Positions 24,701 to 33,420 of a stretch of 64,000 nt of DNA are shown one piece after another. Source of the DNA: Paenibacillus amylolyticus (lineage in GTDB: Bacteria > Bacillota > Bacilli > Paenibacillales > Paenibacillaceae). The position numbers and the translations under genes are program-made. The DNA is taken from positions 1 through 64,000 of the forward strand of contig NZ_RIAS01000018.1 of NCBI RefSeq assembly GCF_003719335.1, read 5' to 3'. The notes under the pieces are model-generated. The model had not been told where the DNA came from, did not search any database, and saw only the letters and a list, made by a program, of their open reading frames with translations. Each line of letters starts with the position of its first letter. The first letter of the stretch is position 1.

Positions 24701-24911
24701 TTTTATCAAATTTGGATTCATCCGTCACTTCGGCTACGTACTTCTCACTTGAAATATAAAGCTCGCTTCTTCCAGGGTAATCCATGCGAAAAATAGGTCC
24801 GTACTCGCCTGCCAGCTTCACCAAGGACTGGGTCGGCTCATCAAAATTCAACTGTGGCAGATTGCCCAGTGGACCGTACGTTTTGGGCTGAGGCACTGAA
24901 ACGGGTGACAT
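21738..24911 (-). CDS. Self-sufficient cytochrome P450 / NADPH-P450 reductase fusion (CYP102 family)
   Basis: 1057 aa, the length of P450 BM3, CypB and CypD. The heme domain has LIAGHETTSGLLSF (oxygen-activating I-helix), the ExxR-containing K-helix (NEALRLWPTAP) and FGNGQRACIGQQF (cysteine heme ligand near residue 400). After a linker come the FMN flavodoxin domain (LLVLYGSNLGTAEGIA) and FAD/NADPH reductase domain (RYYSISSSP, VGPGTGVAPFRGFL, YFGCRNPEHDYLY). Known members hydroxylate medium- and long-chain fatty acids in the cytosol. ATG 24911 behind AGAAGGAG (8 nt); the longer frame adds 17 unrelated residues. No FatR/BM3R1-type repressor gene is adjacent. Confidence 0.95.
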   Translation of the reverse strand: MSPVSVPQPKTYGPLGNLPQLNFDEPTQSLVKLAGEYGPIFRMDYPGRSELYISSEKYVAEVTDESKFDKRVWAPLAKVRAFAGDGLFTSWTDEPNWKKAHNVLLPSFSQRAMQGYHNKMVDLAVQLVQKWSRLNPDETVNVPDDMTRLTLDTIGLCGFNYRFNSFYREEPHPFITSMVRALDESMSSLQRLRLQDKLMISKKKQFDQDIRSMFSLVDHIIAERKAQPQEGADDLLSHMLSGKDPETGETLDDENIRYQIITFLIAGHETTSGLLSFAVYYLMKNPDKLAKAQAEADEILKDPVPTYNQVRQLKYIRMVLNEALRLWPTAPAFSLYAKEDTVLGGQYPLQKGDSVSVLIPKLHRDREAWGDDVEEFRPERFEDPSKVPHNAYKPFGNGQRACIGQQFALQEATLVLGMVLKHFDFIDHMNYQLKVKETLTLKPDQFIIRVRSRGSQPVMAVPGVAMQEPANTVKKHEQDVVEAHDTPLLVLYGSNLGTAEGIAREIADNARHQGFRSEVAALDDRVGRLPKEGAVIIVSASYNGQPPSNARTFVEWIQHADQGEFEGVKYTVLGCGDHNWASTYQRIPRLIDEQLSLRGAKRLSSLGESDASGDFEKQVEDWTEQLWPDLARTLELNLNTGAKSEHSSLSVQFVSGRAVTPLVETYDAHVATVLENRELHDVGSERSTRHLEIKLPEGITYKEGDHLGVLPQNPPELVKRVLRRYGFTGTEHLVLDASGRSAAHLPLQRPVNLYDLLSHSVELQEAATRAQLRELTAYTVCPPHKKELEALLDETLYMKEVRGKRISMLDYLEKYEACELPFERFLTLLPSLKARYYSISSSPRVQAAQASITVSVVKASAWSGKGIYKGIASNYLADLKPGDEVVMFVRTPESGFQLPETPEVPIIMVGPGTGVAPFRGFLQARHVMKEEGAQVGEAHLYFGCRNPEHDYLYKNELEIAEQEGLVQLHTAFSRIQGEEKCYVQHRMKEDAHLLIPLLVNGAHLYICGDGSKMAPDVELTLKQAYADTQGKTVEEAEAWLNQLQEQGRYAKDVWTGI

Positions 24912-25276
24912 AGCTCTCACTCCTTCTTTTTCTCCAAATGTAAATGATGTTTCCTGAAGCATAGCGCGTTGAATCAGATTTCAGTTAAATCCATCTTTTA
25001 TTCACGTGTGTGTTGTGTGTAATATGTCATACCCAAAACCAACTGACCATAATCGTAATCCGGTCAATTTAGAGTAAAAAAAATGGGCATTTCTCTATGT
25101 CTATCTTTACCATATCATTTCCAGTTCCAATCTTCAACTGTCCTAAAGTCTCAGTTTCTCTCTCGGCATCCTCACTTCTAAAAAAAATAAAAACTGTCCT
25201 CAGCAGAAATTCTACCTTAAGGACAGTTCTATGTTTACAGTTACTCCCTGTTTCAGGCGGGCTAGAGATCCGAAAG
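24912..25276. other. Intergenic stretch between P450 and lutC
   Basis: No gene is seen. It holds the presumed P450 promoter region (left part, minus strand) and the lutABC terminator at 25181-25228. A short open frame over 25069-25287 looks non-coding and is antisense to, or overlaps, the terminator. No FatR-like palindrome was found upstream of the P450 gene. Confidence 0.6.
25181..25228 (-). terminator. Intrinsic terminator of the lut operon
   Basis: On the minus strand AACTGTCCT pairs with AGGACAGTT around a 19-nt loop, followed by TTTATTTTTTT. It ends the transcript that includes lutC. Confidence 0.85.
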
Positions 25277-26002
25277 CTAACCGACAATTAAACCATACAC
25301 AATCCCTGGGCCATGAACCCCAATAGTTAAATCATTTTCGATATCGGACGATCGGCTGGGACCTGATATAAAATGAATGCCTGCCGGTAGCTGCGCGCGT
25401 CCTGCTTCGTCAAAACGGTTCAGTGTTTCTCCGAGCCTTGTATGCAGCCGTTCAAGCGGAATAATCAGGATCAGCACGGTTGGCAGAAGACTGACGGAAC
25501 GTCCTTTCTCCGGGGAAGAAAGTACAGTTACTGAACCAGTGTATGCTGTGGCATAATCCGCCATGACTACACCGATATCCGCTTCGGCTGCCCGGGCTTT
25601 CCAGTCTACATCCAGAGCACTATTCCACACGGAAACTTGTACTTCTGGAAGCTGTTCCTCCAGTCCCAGATCCGTAAGCGTCTGTTCATTCTGGCGAATT
25701 AGATATTTAGCACTTAATTCATTCACTTTGTTCGCAATGAACTGTGCTACTTCTTCCATATTTGACATGCGGCCGATATGCGCACCGACACTGACAAAAT
25801 TATCTGTAAACGCCTGTATTCGCTGTTCCTCATCCCATTCCATTTCATTCCAGAAGTCCGGGGCACCTCGAAAAGCATGGATCGGCGCATGACGCTGCCT
25901 AGGTCTTTTCAACTTCGCGGCGATATCGTCCATAAACTTTTCCTGTCTACGCCGCGACTTTTCCTCCATAGATGCAAGCCACTGTTGATGTTCACTTCCC
26001 AT
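25277..26002 (-). CDS. lutC: Lactate utilization protein C (LUD domain)
   Basis: 241 aa LUD-domain protein: VSVWNSALDVDWKARAAEADIGVVMADYATAYTGSV and the HFISGPSRSSDIENDLTIGVHGPG signature are typical of LutC. Together with LutA and LutB it oxidises L-lactate to pyruvate. ATG at 26002 with GGGAGG 8 nt upstream; overlaps the end of lutB by 11 nt, so coupled. Followed by the operon terminator. Confidence 0.93.
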   Translation of the reverse strand: MGSEHQQWLASMEEKSRRRQEKFMDDIAAKLKRPRQRHAPIHAFRGAPDFWNEMEWDEEQRIQAFTDNFVSVGAHIGRMSNMEEVAQFIANKVNELSAKYLIRQNEQTLTDLGLEEQLPEVQVSVWNSALDVDWKARAAEADIGVVMADYATAYTGSVTVLSSPEKGRSVSLLPTVLILIIPLERLHTRLGETLNRFDEAGRAQLPAGIHFISGPSRSSDIENDLTIGVHGPGIVYGLIVG

Positions 26003-27512
26003 GCTTCGAACCTCCCTTCCCGCGATCTCGAACAATCTGTTGCATGCGCTCTCGTACAGATGTATCCATAGCGGCATGTTCCTGCTGATTCAACTCTTGA
26101 TCCAGACTATCCCACTGTTGCCGGAAGGATTTTTTCGCGAGACTGGGAGCTACTCTATACGTATTCCAGCCTTTAAGCGGGCCAAGCTTCAGTGAAATAC
26201 CATCATTCCGCACAACCGCTTTTTGTCCGATCTGTCCAAGCCGAATAGCGAGAGCAAAACGTTTGGAGTTTGCCGCAACTGCCGCAAAGCCCTTCATCCC
26301 CATCGTTTCCAGCTTGTTGCCATGTCCTTCTTCCACCTTACGTCTGCGTAAATATACGAGCATGTCATGCAGTGGAATTTTGACGGGACAAGCTTCATAA
26401 CAAGCACCGCACAGACTCGATGCACTCGCAATATCGTTCCACTCCTCTATGTTACCGTTTAAAGCTGGAGTCAGCACCGCCCCAATTGGGCCACTATAGG
26501 TTCCACCATAAGCATGACCGCCAATGTGTCGATATACCGGACAAGCGTTAAGGCATGCTCCGCAGCGAATACAGTTGAGCAGTTCCTGAAACTCGGGATC
26601 ACCGAGTTGTAAAGATCGTCCATTATCTACGATAATGATATGCATCTCATCCGGCCCATCTGCATCTGCCGAGCGGCGAGGACCTGTAATGCCCGACATG
26701 TACATCGTGAGCTTTTGTCCGGTAGCAGAGCGTGGCAACAAGGTTGCCATAACTTCAAGGTCTGCCCATGACGGAATGATGCGCTCCATGCCCATAAGTG
26801 TAATCTGTGTTTTTGGCACGGTAGATACCATACGGGCATTGCCTTCATTTTCAAATAAAACCATCGAACCCGTCTGCGCAATCGCAAAATTGCAACCTGT
26901 CAAACCGATATCAGCCTCCAAAAATTTCTCGCGCAGCTTTTTGCGGACGAACCCGGCGAGTACCGTTGTATCTGGCTCCAGTATCTCTCCAGCTTCCTTG
27001 GATAATAACTCCGCAATCTGATATCTGTTTTTGTGAATGGCCGGTATGACGATGTGGGAAGGCGCTTCACCCGCCAGCTGTATAATATATTCGCCAAGAT
27101 CGGTCTCAATGGCTTCTATGCCTGCCGATTCCAGCACATGGTTCAGATGCACTTCCTCCGACACCATGGATTTGGATTTCACTACAGTTGAAGCTTGCTT
27201 GTGCGCCGCAATATCAAGAGCAATGGAAGCCGCTTCCGCTGATGTATCTGCAAAATAAATATGCACCCCGTTCGCACGGGCGTTGTTCACAAACTCATTC
27301 AAGTAATAATCGAGATGTGCGATTGTATGCAGCCGAATCTGGCGTCCACGCTCCCGCCATTCTTCCCAGTTGCCATGCTCTTCCGACGCAGCTTTCTTGC
27401 CATTACGCAAACGTTCTGTTGTGAACTTGACCGCCTTGCGGAGAAAATCATCATTCAGTGCCAGACCCGCACGGGATTTGACCGTTTCATCCATAACACC
27501 AGGTTGGCTCAT
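25992..27512 (-). CDS. lutB: Lactate utilization iron-sulfur protein B
   Basis: 506 aa. An N-terminal LUD domain (KSKSMVSEEVHLNHVLESAG; GCNFAIAQTGSMVLFENEGNARM) is followed by two 4Fe-4S motifs, CIRCGACLNACPVYRHIGG and CGACYEACPVKIPLHDML. It carries electrons in the LutABC lactate oxidation complex. ATG at 27512 overlaps the lutA stop by 4 nt (ATGA). Confidence 0.95.
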   Translation of the reverse strand: MSQPGVMDETVKSRAGLALNDDFLRKAVKFTTERLRNGKKAASEEHGNWEEWRERGRQIRLHTIAHLDYYLNEFVNNARANGVHIYFADTSAEAASIALDIAAHKQASTVVKSKSMVSEEVHLNHVLESAGIEAIETDLGEYIIQLAGEAPSHIVIPAIHKNRYQIAELLSKEAGEILEPDTTVLAGFVRKKLREKFLEADIGLTGCNFAIAQTGSMVLFENEGNARMVSTVPKTQITLMGMERIIPSWADLEVMATLLPRSATGQKLTMYMSGITGPRRSADADGPDEMHIIIVDNGRSLQLGDPEFQELLNCIRCGACLNACPVYRHIGGHAYGGTYSGPIGAVLTPALNGNIEEWNDIASASSLCGACYEACPVKIPLHDMLVYLRRRKVEEGHGNKLETMGMKGFAAVAANSKRFALAIRLGQIGQKAVVRNDGISLKLGPLKGWNTYRVAPSLAKKSFRQQWDSLDQELNQQEHAAMDTSVRERMQQIVRDRGKGGSKHGK

Positions 27513-28237
27513 CGTGTCTGCACCCCCTCATATAAAAGTTCGGCCAGATGCATCACCCGCACTGGTTCATTTCGGTGCCGCAGATTGCCCGCAATATTCA
27601 TCAGGCAAGCCATGTCTAGCCCAACGAGAACTTCGGCTTGTGTTTCTTTCACATGATCCACCTTTTCGGTCACCATCGCCCCGGAAATATCCGACATTTT
27701 AATCGCAAACGTACCACCGAATCCACAGCAATCCTCTGCATGAGGGAGTGGAACAAGTTCAAGCCCTTTCACGTTGGAAAGCAAGGCCAGCGGTTCATCC
27801 TTTACCCCGAGCAGACGACTGCCATGGCAGGACGGATGGTAAGTTACTTTATGCGGAAAATGTGCACCGAGATCGGTTACACCTAACACCTGTACAAGAA
27901 ATTGTGTGAACTCGTAAGCCTTGGCCTCAAGGCGCTTCGCTTTATCCAGCCATTCTGGCTCATCTGCAAACAGTTCTGGATAATGATGAATCATATATGT
28001 GCATGAGCCTGACGGACAAACCACAAAATCACTGTCATCAAACGCTTCTAATATCGTCTTGGCAGCTACCCGAGTCTCATCCCAATATCCACTGTTATAC
28101 GAGGGCTGACCACAACAGGTCTGTATCTTTGGAAACTCCAGCCGAATACCGTGAGCGGCCAGCAATCGAACCATCGCTTCCCCCACTCGGGGGTAAATGG
28201 CATCGCTGAGACAGGTTATAAATAAGGAAACCTTCAT
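27509..28237 (-). CDS. lutA: Lactate utilization protein A (Cys-rich CCG domains)
   Basis: 242 aa. Two CCG domains: FPKIQTCCGQPSYNSG and VPLPHAEDCCGFGGTFAIK, with TYHPSCHGSRLLG, which bind Fe-S as in GlpC/LutA. Start taken at the second of tandem ATGs (28237 or 28240), giving MKVSLFITC, with GGAG upstream. Only about 50 bp separate it from the DeoR regulator, with no terminator, so read-through from rhaB-deoR is likely. Confidence 0.93.
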   Translation of the reverse strand: MKVSLFITCLSDAIYPRVGEAMVRLLAAHGIRLEFPKIQTCCGQPSYNSGYWDETRVAAKTILEAFDDSDFVVCPSGSCTYMIHHYPELFADEPEWLDKAKRLEAKAYEFTQFLVQVLGVTDLGAHFPHKVTYHPSCHGSRLLGVKDEPLALLSNVKGLELVPLPHAEDCCGFGGTFAIKMSDISGAMVTEKVDHVKETQAEVLVGLDMACLMNIAGNLRHRNEPVRVMHLAELLYEGVQTR

Positions 28238-28287
28238 CATTACACACTCCAATAAACAAATGTTTTCAGGTTAACGCTTCGTTATCG

Positions 28288-29049
28288 TTATACCGTGCGA
28301 ATTAACAAGTGGTAGGCACTACACAAGGAAATCTGTTCCTCGCTTAAGGGTTGATCCGTAATAACCGTGTGTACCGTATCGAGTCCGGTCACACGGGCGA
28401 AAGCCCGAAGGCCAAACTTGCTCGCATCAGCCAGCAGGATTACCTGATCTGCAGTACCTACCATTTTCTGTTTTAATCTGGCTTGAAGCTCATTGGATTC
28501 ACTGATGCTGCCGCTCTCAAGATGCACACCCTTGCAGGATAAAAAAAGTTTGTCCACATGATAGGTTTCGAGAGAACGCTCAGCGAGTGGGCCAACAAAG
28601 GATAAAGACCGCGCAGCCAGCTGCCCACCAGTGGAAATCACCTCGATGTTATCCCGACTGCTGAGTTCTGTGGCGACTTGAATCGAGTTGGTCAGCACCG
28701 TTAATGGCATATCCGGCATGTTCGCCGCCATATAACCTGCTGTTGTACTGGCATCCAGCAAAATGCGATCTCCCGGCACGATTAGCGCCAATGCCGCATC
28801 AGCAATCCGTTTCTTCTCCACCGCATGTGTCGTTTCCCGAATTCGGTACGGAATCTCTGGCTGCTCCTCCCTGACACTGACCGCTCCGCCGTGTGATCGG
28901 CGCAGCCGACCAGCCTCTTCTAAACGATCCAGATCACGGCGGATGGTTTCTTCGGTTACCCGGCAACGTTCACTCAGCTCGGATACACGCATGCTGCCCT
29001 TGATATTAACTAGCTCTACGATCCGGTCATATCGTTCTGCCGCGAGCAT
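28288..29049 (-). CDS. DeoR-family sugar-phosphate-responsive repressor (rhamnose operon)
   Basis: 253 aa. N-terminal DeoR helix-turn-helix (MRVSELSERCRVTEETIRRDLDRLE) and a C-terminal sensor domain with the sugar-phosphate pocket motifs LLDASTTAGYMA, TNSIQVATEL, TGGQL and LLADASKFG. The start is 2 bp after the rhaB stop with GAGGTG 5 nt upstream. By position it likely represses the rhaB operon and responds to a rhamnose catabolite, as YulB does in B. subtilis. Very similar to the second DeoR at 39011-39778. Confidence 0.9.
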   Translation of the reverse strand: MLAAERYDRIVELVNIKGSMRVSELSERCRVTEETIRRDLDRLEEAGRLRRSHGGAVSVREEQPEIPYRIRETTHAVEKKRIADAALALIVPGDRILLDASTTAGYMAANMPDMPLTVLTNSIQVATELSSRDNIEVISTGGQLAARSLSFVGPLAERSLETYHVDKLFLSCKGVHLESGSISESNELQARLKQKMVGTADQVILLADASKFGLRAFARVTGLDTVHTVITDQPLSEEQISLCSAYHLLIRTV

Positions 29050-29051
29050 GT

Positions 29052-30548
29052 CTACACCTCACTCCCGCTTTCTGTGCCCGGTGATAAAACCGTTATCCGC
29101 AAAAACCGTTCATAAGCATCTGCCCATGCCGACCTGTCTTGCGGTTCATATTCGCTAACCGGGAATGAATCACGAATAGCGCGGCGGGCTTCCCAAATAT
29201 CCTTAAACGTTCCGCTCGCGATCCATTGCACAGCCATATTGCCGATTGCACTTCCCTCCGCTGGCCCTGCCCATACTGGCTTGCCGATGGAGTTCGCTGT
29301 CCACTGGCATAATAACTCATTCTGAATGCCGCCGCCCACCATATGCAGTCCGCCGAATGTTTTCTCTGACAGCTGCTCCGTCCATTCCAGAACCCTTCTA
29401 TACTTCAAAGCAAGACTCTCCAGAATAGCCCTGGCTATACTGCCCTGATCCTCTGGAACACGCTGTCCTGTCTTCTGGCAATATTGACGAATGCGTTCCG
29501 TCATATTGCCAGAAGGCAGAAATAACGCATCATCCGGGTCGAAGAGACTGGCAAACGCCGGTGCTGTTTCAGCCTTAGCAAGTAATGAGCCATAGCTAAT
29601 CCCTTGCCCTTCACGTTCCCATTGCCGCATGCATTCCTGCAAGATCCAAAGGCCCATAATGTTTTTGAGCAGACGATATGTTCCCCCCGCACCACCCTCA
29701 TTCGTAAAGTTCAGTTCCATACTCTCCGCACTGATGACGGGCTGATCCAGTTCAGTACCCATCAGGGACCACGTTCCACAGCTTAAGTAAGCAAAGCTTC
29801 GTTCCGTAGCTGGAACCGCTGCCACAGCCGAACCGGTATCATGCTCTGCTACTGCCAGGACGGGAATGGGCGCAAGACCAATATCATGACATATGCTGCT
29901 GCGTAATTGTCCAACAGCGCTCCCCGGTAGGACCGCATCCCCGAACCATTGCTCAGAAACACCAATATAAGCGAGAAGTTCACGATCCCATTGTCCAAGC
30001 ACCGGATTGTATAACTGTGTTGTTGTAGCATTGGTGAACTCATTTACCGCTTCTCCAGTGAGAAAATACCTTAATAAATCAGGGATCATTAGAAAACGCT
30101 CCGCTTCGCGCAGCAATGGAGAAGCGCTTCGCTTAAGTGCCGCGAGTTGGTACAATGTGTTAAACGGTAGAAACTGTATCCCTGTGCGCTCGAAAACTCG
30201 CTTAGCCGTTATCTCCTGACAAACTGTATCCATTACACCGTTGAACTGTGTGTCACGATAATGATAGGGATTACCAAGCAGTTCACCATTGCTGCCCAGC
30301 AAACCAAAATCTACGCCCCAAGAATCGATGCCCATACTCTCCGGCACTTCACCTTGTTGTTTTATAAACGTCAAGCCCTGCAGTACTTCATGATGCAGCC
30401 GCAAGATATCCCAGTGCATCCGATCACCCGTCTTCACGGGTTCATTTTTGAATCGGTGAATTTCACGAGTTTCGATCCCTCGATCATTCAGATGACCAAG
30501 TATCGCTCTGCCGCTTCCTGCACCCAAATCATAAGCCAGTACACTCAC
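29052..30548 (-). CDS. rhaB: Rhamnulokinase (FGGY family)
   Basis: 498 aa. FGGY carbohydrate kinase with the rhamnulokinase signature AYDLGAGSGRAILG, IDSWGVDFGLL, GNPYHYRDTQFNG and VGGGIQNELLCQWTANS. It phosphorylates L-rhamnulose at O-1, giving the substrate of rhamnulose-1-phosphate aldolase (DHAP plus L-lactaldehyde). Start GTG at 30548 behind GGGAGAG. No rhaA or aldolase gene is in the window. First gene of rhaB-deoR, probably continuing into lutABC. Confidence 0.92.
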   Translation of the reverse strand: MSVLAYDLGAGSGRAILGHLNDRGIETREIHRFKNEPVKTGDRMHWDILRLHHEVLQGLTFIKQQGEVPESMGIDSWGVDFGLLGSNGELLGNPYHYRDTQFNGVMDTVCQEITAKRVFERTGIQFLPFNTLYQLAALKRSASPLLREAERFLMIPDLLRYFLTGEAVNEFTNATTTQLYNPVLGQWDRELLAYIGVSEQWFGDAVLPGSAVGQLRSSICHDIGLAPIPVLAVAEHDTGSAVAAVPATERSFAYLSCGTWSLMGTELDQPVISAESMELNFTNEGGAGGTYRLLKNIMGLWILQECMRQWEREGQGISYGSLLAKAETAPAFASLFDPDDALFLPSGNMTERIRQYCQKTGQRVPEDQGSIARAILESLALKYRRVLEWTEQLSEKTFGGLHMVGGGIQNELLCQWTANSIGKPVWAGPAEGSAIGNMAVQWIASGTFKDIWEARRAIRDSFPVSEYEPQDRSAWADAYERFLRITVLSPGTESGSEV

Positions 30549-30616
30549 TTCTCTCCCACCTTTCAGTTGTTATTGTCTTCATCTTCGCTTATATCTTTAT
30601 TTAATTACTAAATTAC

Positions 30617-30657
30617 TGTTTGTTTTTCTTTGTTTAATACTGTTTTGTTTTATTTTA
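30617..30657 (-). promoter_or_regulatory. Repeated TGTTT-T-rich tract upstream of rhaB (candidate DeoR operator)
   Basis: The plus strand reads TGTTTGTTTTTC at 30617 and TGTTTTGTTTTA at 30641, with TGTTTAAT between. DeoR-family repressors such as LacR bind TGTTTNWTTT-type repeats. Position 60-130 bp before rhaB fits an operator or promoter region. Confidence 0.4.
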
Positions 30658-30716
30658 CGAGTATATCATCAATGTAAACGTTTGAATACCCATGAATTCG
30701 CTTTCTCATTGAATAA

Positions 30717-30751
30717 CAAAAACGGCTCACTCCCTTCCGAAAGTAGCCGTT
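30717..30751 (-). terminator. Intrinsic terminator of the DUF2500 gene
   Basis: On the minus strand AACGGCT pairs with AGCCGTT around a 17-nt loop, followed by TTTTTGTTA; about 30 bp beyond the stop. Confidence 0.75.
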
Positions 30752-30782
30752 GCTTGCTTTTCCTATGAAAAATGATTCACTC

Positions 30783-31286
30783 TTAATTCCCAGGTTGCCC
30801 AGACTGAGGCTGGAGATCTCGTTCAAAATGTTTAAATCGAGTACCTTGATATGTCAGCATCCCCTGATCTTGTTCCACCAGCATTCCGTAGGTTTGTCCG
30901 CCAACATTTAATTCCAGGCGTTCCCCATTGTCAAACTCAAAGGTCGCATAATAACTCGTTCTGGCACTGCTATCCCCACTTCCACCTCGAACCTCGGTTC
31001 GTTTCGTAACGACTCTGGAATGTAAGGTCAATACAGCCGCAGCATTGTTGGAAGACCAGGTTCGTACACCCGAGAAAATCGCATATACGATACCTCCTGC
31101 CACAACCAGAAATACGATGCCGATCAGAATAGGGACAATCGTGCCCATAGCTCCAAGCTCATTAAATCCAGAAAAAAAACCACTCTGATTGCCTTCAAAT
31201 CCCGGCACGCCGCTCATATCGTCTAATCCCCCAAAGCCATCTACACTCAACTGGCCCACTGACGAGAATATGCCCGTAACCGTCAT
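30783..31286 (-). CDS. DUF2500-type membrane protein
   Basis: 167 aa. A glycine-rich N-terminus, one strong transmembrane segment (IVPILIGIVFLVVAGGIVYAI), then a soluble beta-rich domain (VVTKRTEVRGG, YYATFEFDNGERLEL, YGMLVEQDQGMLTYQGTRF) typical of DUF2500. ATG at 31286 with AAAGGAA upstream; a longer frame lacks a site. Function of the family is not established. Confidence 0.8.
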   Translation of the reverse strand: MTVTGIFSSVGQLSVDGFGGLDDMSGVPGFEGNQSGFFSGFNELGAMGTIVPILIGIVFLVVAGGIVYAIFSGVRTWSSNNAAAVLTLHSRVVTKRTEVRGGSGDSSARTSYYATFEFDNGERLELNVGGQTYGMLVEQDQGMLTYQGTRFKHFERDLQPQSGQPGN

Positions 31287-31397
31287 AACACATCGTTCCT
31301 TTCCCCACGCAAAATAACAGTTCACCGCTTCCCGTTCAGGAAATGGTTCATTTGCAGACAACCCGTTCTGCCTTGTCCCTATACTATATGAGCCGGA

Positions 31398-33200
31398 TTA
31401 GGAATACAGACGTTCAAGTTCGTCCACAAGACTGCCGACATAAGAAACGGCTGTGCGGATCGGTTCAGACCCAGACATGTCCACACCTGCAAGCTTCATC
31501 AATTCCTGCGGTGCGAGGCTTCCCCCGGATTTAAGTGCCTCAAGCCAGCGATCCACTGCAGGCTGCCCTTCCTCTCTAATCTTCTGTGCTGCAGCTGTTG
31601 ACGCTGTGAGACCGGCTGCATACGTGTAGGGATACAAGCCCATATAATAATGCGGCTGTCTCATCCACGTTAGCTTGGCCCCTTCGTCCACTACCAGCTC
31701 TGGCCCCCAGAATTCGGAAAGGATCGCACCTTTCAGCTCACTTAACGTCTTTGCAGTAATTGGCTTATCATTCGACGCAAGTGCATACACCCTACGCTGT
31801 AGTTCACCTTCCAGCAGATGTGTAACGAAGTTATGATAATACGTATTAAGCAATTGCAAAATCACCCAACGACGCATTCTAGGATGATCGGAACGTTTCA
31901 ACAGATGATCTGCCAGCAGCATTTCGTTCATTGTCGAAGGTGCTTCAATAAAATAAAGAGACGGCCGCGTATTGGTAAGCCGCTGATATTTGCCTGCTAG
32001 CATAAAATGGCCTGCATGCCCCACTTCATGCGCCAGGGTAAACGCTCCGCGCATATTATTCGCCCAAGAGATCAAGATGTAGGAGTGCGCGCCATAGATA
32101 GAGGAACAGAACGCTCCCGTGGATTTACCTGCATTGTCCGCGTAATCAACCCAGCGGTCATTAAAGGCCCGTTCGACAATCTCCCCATATTCCGGCCCCA
32201 GTACATCCAGCGCCTCACGGATCAACGTGCACGCTTCATCATAGGTAATCGCTGGACTAAATTCCGGATCAAGCGGAGCCTTGAGATCACAGAACATCAG
32301 CTTATCAAGTCCAAGCTCACGCTTTTTCAGTGCAGCCAGTCTGCGCATATGCGGCGCAAGCTCCTTTTGAATAATATCCAGAACGTTATTATACATTTCC
32401 TTGCTCACTTGTTGTGGAGCTAATAGCATGTCCGTCACATCTTCATATCCGCGCAGACGGGATAGCACCACTTGTTTTTTGACCTCAGTAGCATATCCTT
32501 CAGCAAACGTATTTTTGTATTGATCCAACGTTTCAGTAAAGGAGGCATAAGCGGAACGACGCAGTTTGGTATCGGGAGACATCTCGTAATTATTTTCGTA
32601 AAAAGACCACGATAATGGACGTGACTGCTCCTCACCATCCAGCACTTCATCAAAAGTCATATCCGCCAGCTTGCCACGTTGATAGAATCGATAGGGGGAA
32701 TCCAGTACTTCACCAAGCGAAGCTAGCACTTTCTCCGTTTCAGGCGAGAGTCGGTGTGCCTTTTCTTCAATAAGTCTCTCCAGGCTGCGCTTGTACGGTT
32801 CCAGACCCGGAAGTTCATTCATATACTTCTCAATTGAGCCTTCTGGCAGTGAAACAATCTCGGAGTTGACAAATGACAAGCTGGACGACAAGTTAGACAG
32901 AGTATCACCAGCTTTAGCGGCATTCTCGATATTTAGCGGGTTCGTGCTGTCCTCGGATTGTTTTAAGCGCGCATAAGCCGCCGTTTTACCGATTCGTTCC
33001 TGCAAAGCTTCACGAGCATCAAGACAAGCGAGCAATTGCCCCGCACTTTGACCCAGTGTACCTTTGAATGTTTCGATATCAGAAGCAGCATCCGGCAGCG
33101 ATAGAAGTTCCTGTTCCCACTGCGCATCGGTTGCAAACAAATCACGCAAATCCCAGGTTGTTTCTTCCATAACCTCGGAACGTAAACGTATCTTTTCCAT
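31398..33200 (-). CDS. pepF: M3-family oligoendopeptidase F
   Basis: 600 aa zinc metallopeptidase of the PepF group: zinc motif FTLAHEVGHAGHF with the downstream glutamate in YFIEAPSTMNEMLLAD, and WDLRDLF at the N-terminus. It degrades short peptides in the cytosol. Several in-frame ATGs exist; 33200 (MEKIRL) is favoured, AAGGAGG lying 12 nt upstream, whereas MTIK starts directly on the site. Monocistronic. Confidence 0.93.
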   Translation of the reverse strand: MEKIRLRSEVMEETTWDLRDLFATDAQWEQELLSLPDAASDIETFKGTLGQSAGQLLACLDAREALQERIGKTAAYARLKQSEDSTNPLNIENAAKAGDTLSNLSSSLSFVNSEIVSLPEGSIEKYMNELPGLEPYKRSLERLIEEKAHRLSPETEKVLASLGEVLDSPYRFYQRGKLADMTFDEVLDGEEQSRPLSWSFYENNYEMSPDTKLRRSAYASFTETLDQYKNTFAEGYATEVKKQVVLSRLRGYEDVTDMLLAPQQVSKEMYNNVLDIIQKELAPHMRRLAALKKRELGLDKLMFCDLKAPLDPEFSPAITYDEACTLIREALDVLGPEYGEIVERAFNDRWVDYADNAGKSTGAFCSSIYGAHSYILISWANNMRGAFTLAHEVGHAGHFMLAGKYQRLTNTRPSLYFIEAPSTMNEMLLADHLLKRSDHPRMRRWVILQLLNTYYHNFVTHLLEGELQRRVYALASNDKPITAKTLSELKGAILSEFWGPELVVDEGAKLTWMRQPHYYMGLYPYTYAAGLTASTAAAQKIREEGQPAVDRWLEALKSGGSLAPQELMKLAGVDMSGSEPIRTAVSYVGSLVDELERLYS

Positions 33201-33327
33201 CTTGATTGTCATCCTCCTTGCATTTCCAATATCTCTCATCGTATCATACTCTGCTAATCGATACATGACATCTCCTGATTATGAGACTTTTGGTTTAAAT
33301 CCGCAGAAATCAATCCGGCTGGAAAAG

Positions 33328-33372
33328 TAAAAAAACGTCAAGCTCTGGAGTTGCCCAGTTTACCTGACGTTT
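33328..33372 (-). terminator. Intrinsic terminator after hxlR
   Basis: On the minus strand AAACGTCA and TGACGTTT enclose an inner CTGG/CCAG pairing and are followed by a T-run, about 50 bp beyond the hxlR stop. Confidence 0.8.
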
Positions 33373-33420
33373 CGTTAATCGATCATTCATTTCTGATTCT
33401 TCAAGATATTCATCGGTGTA

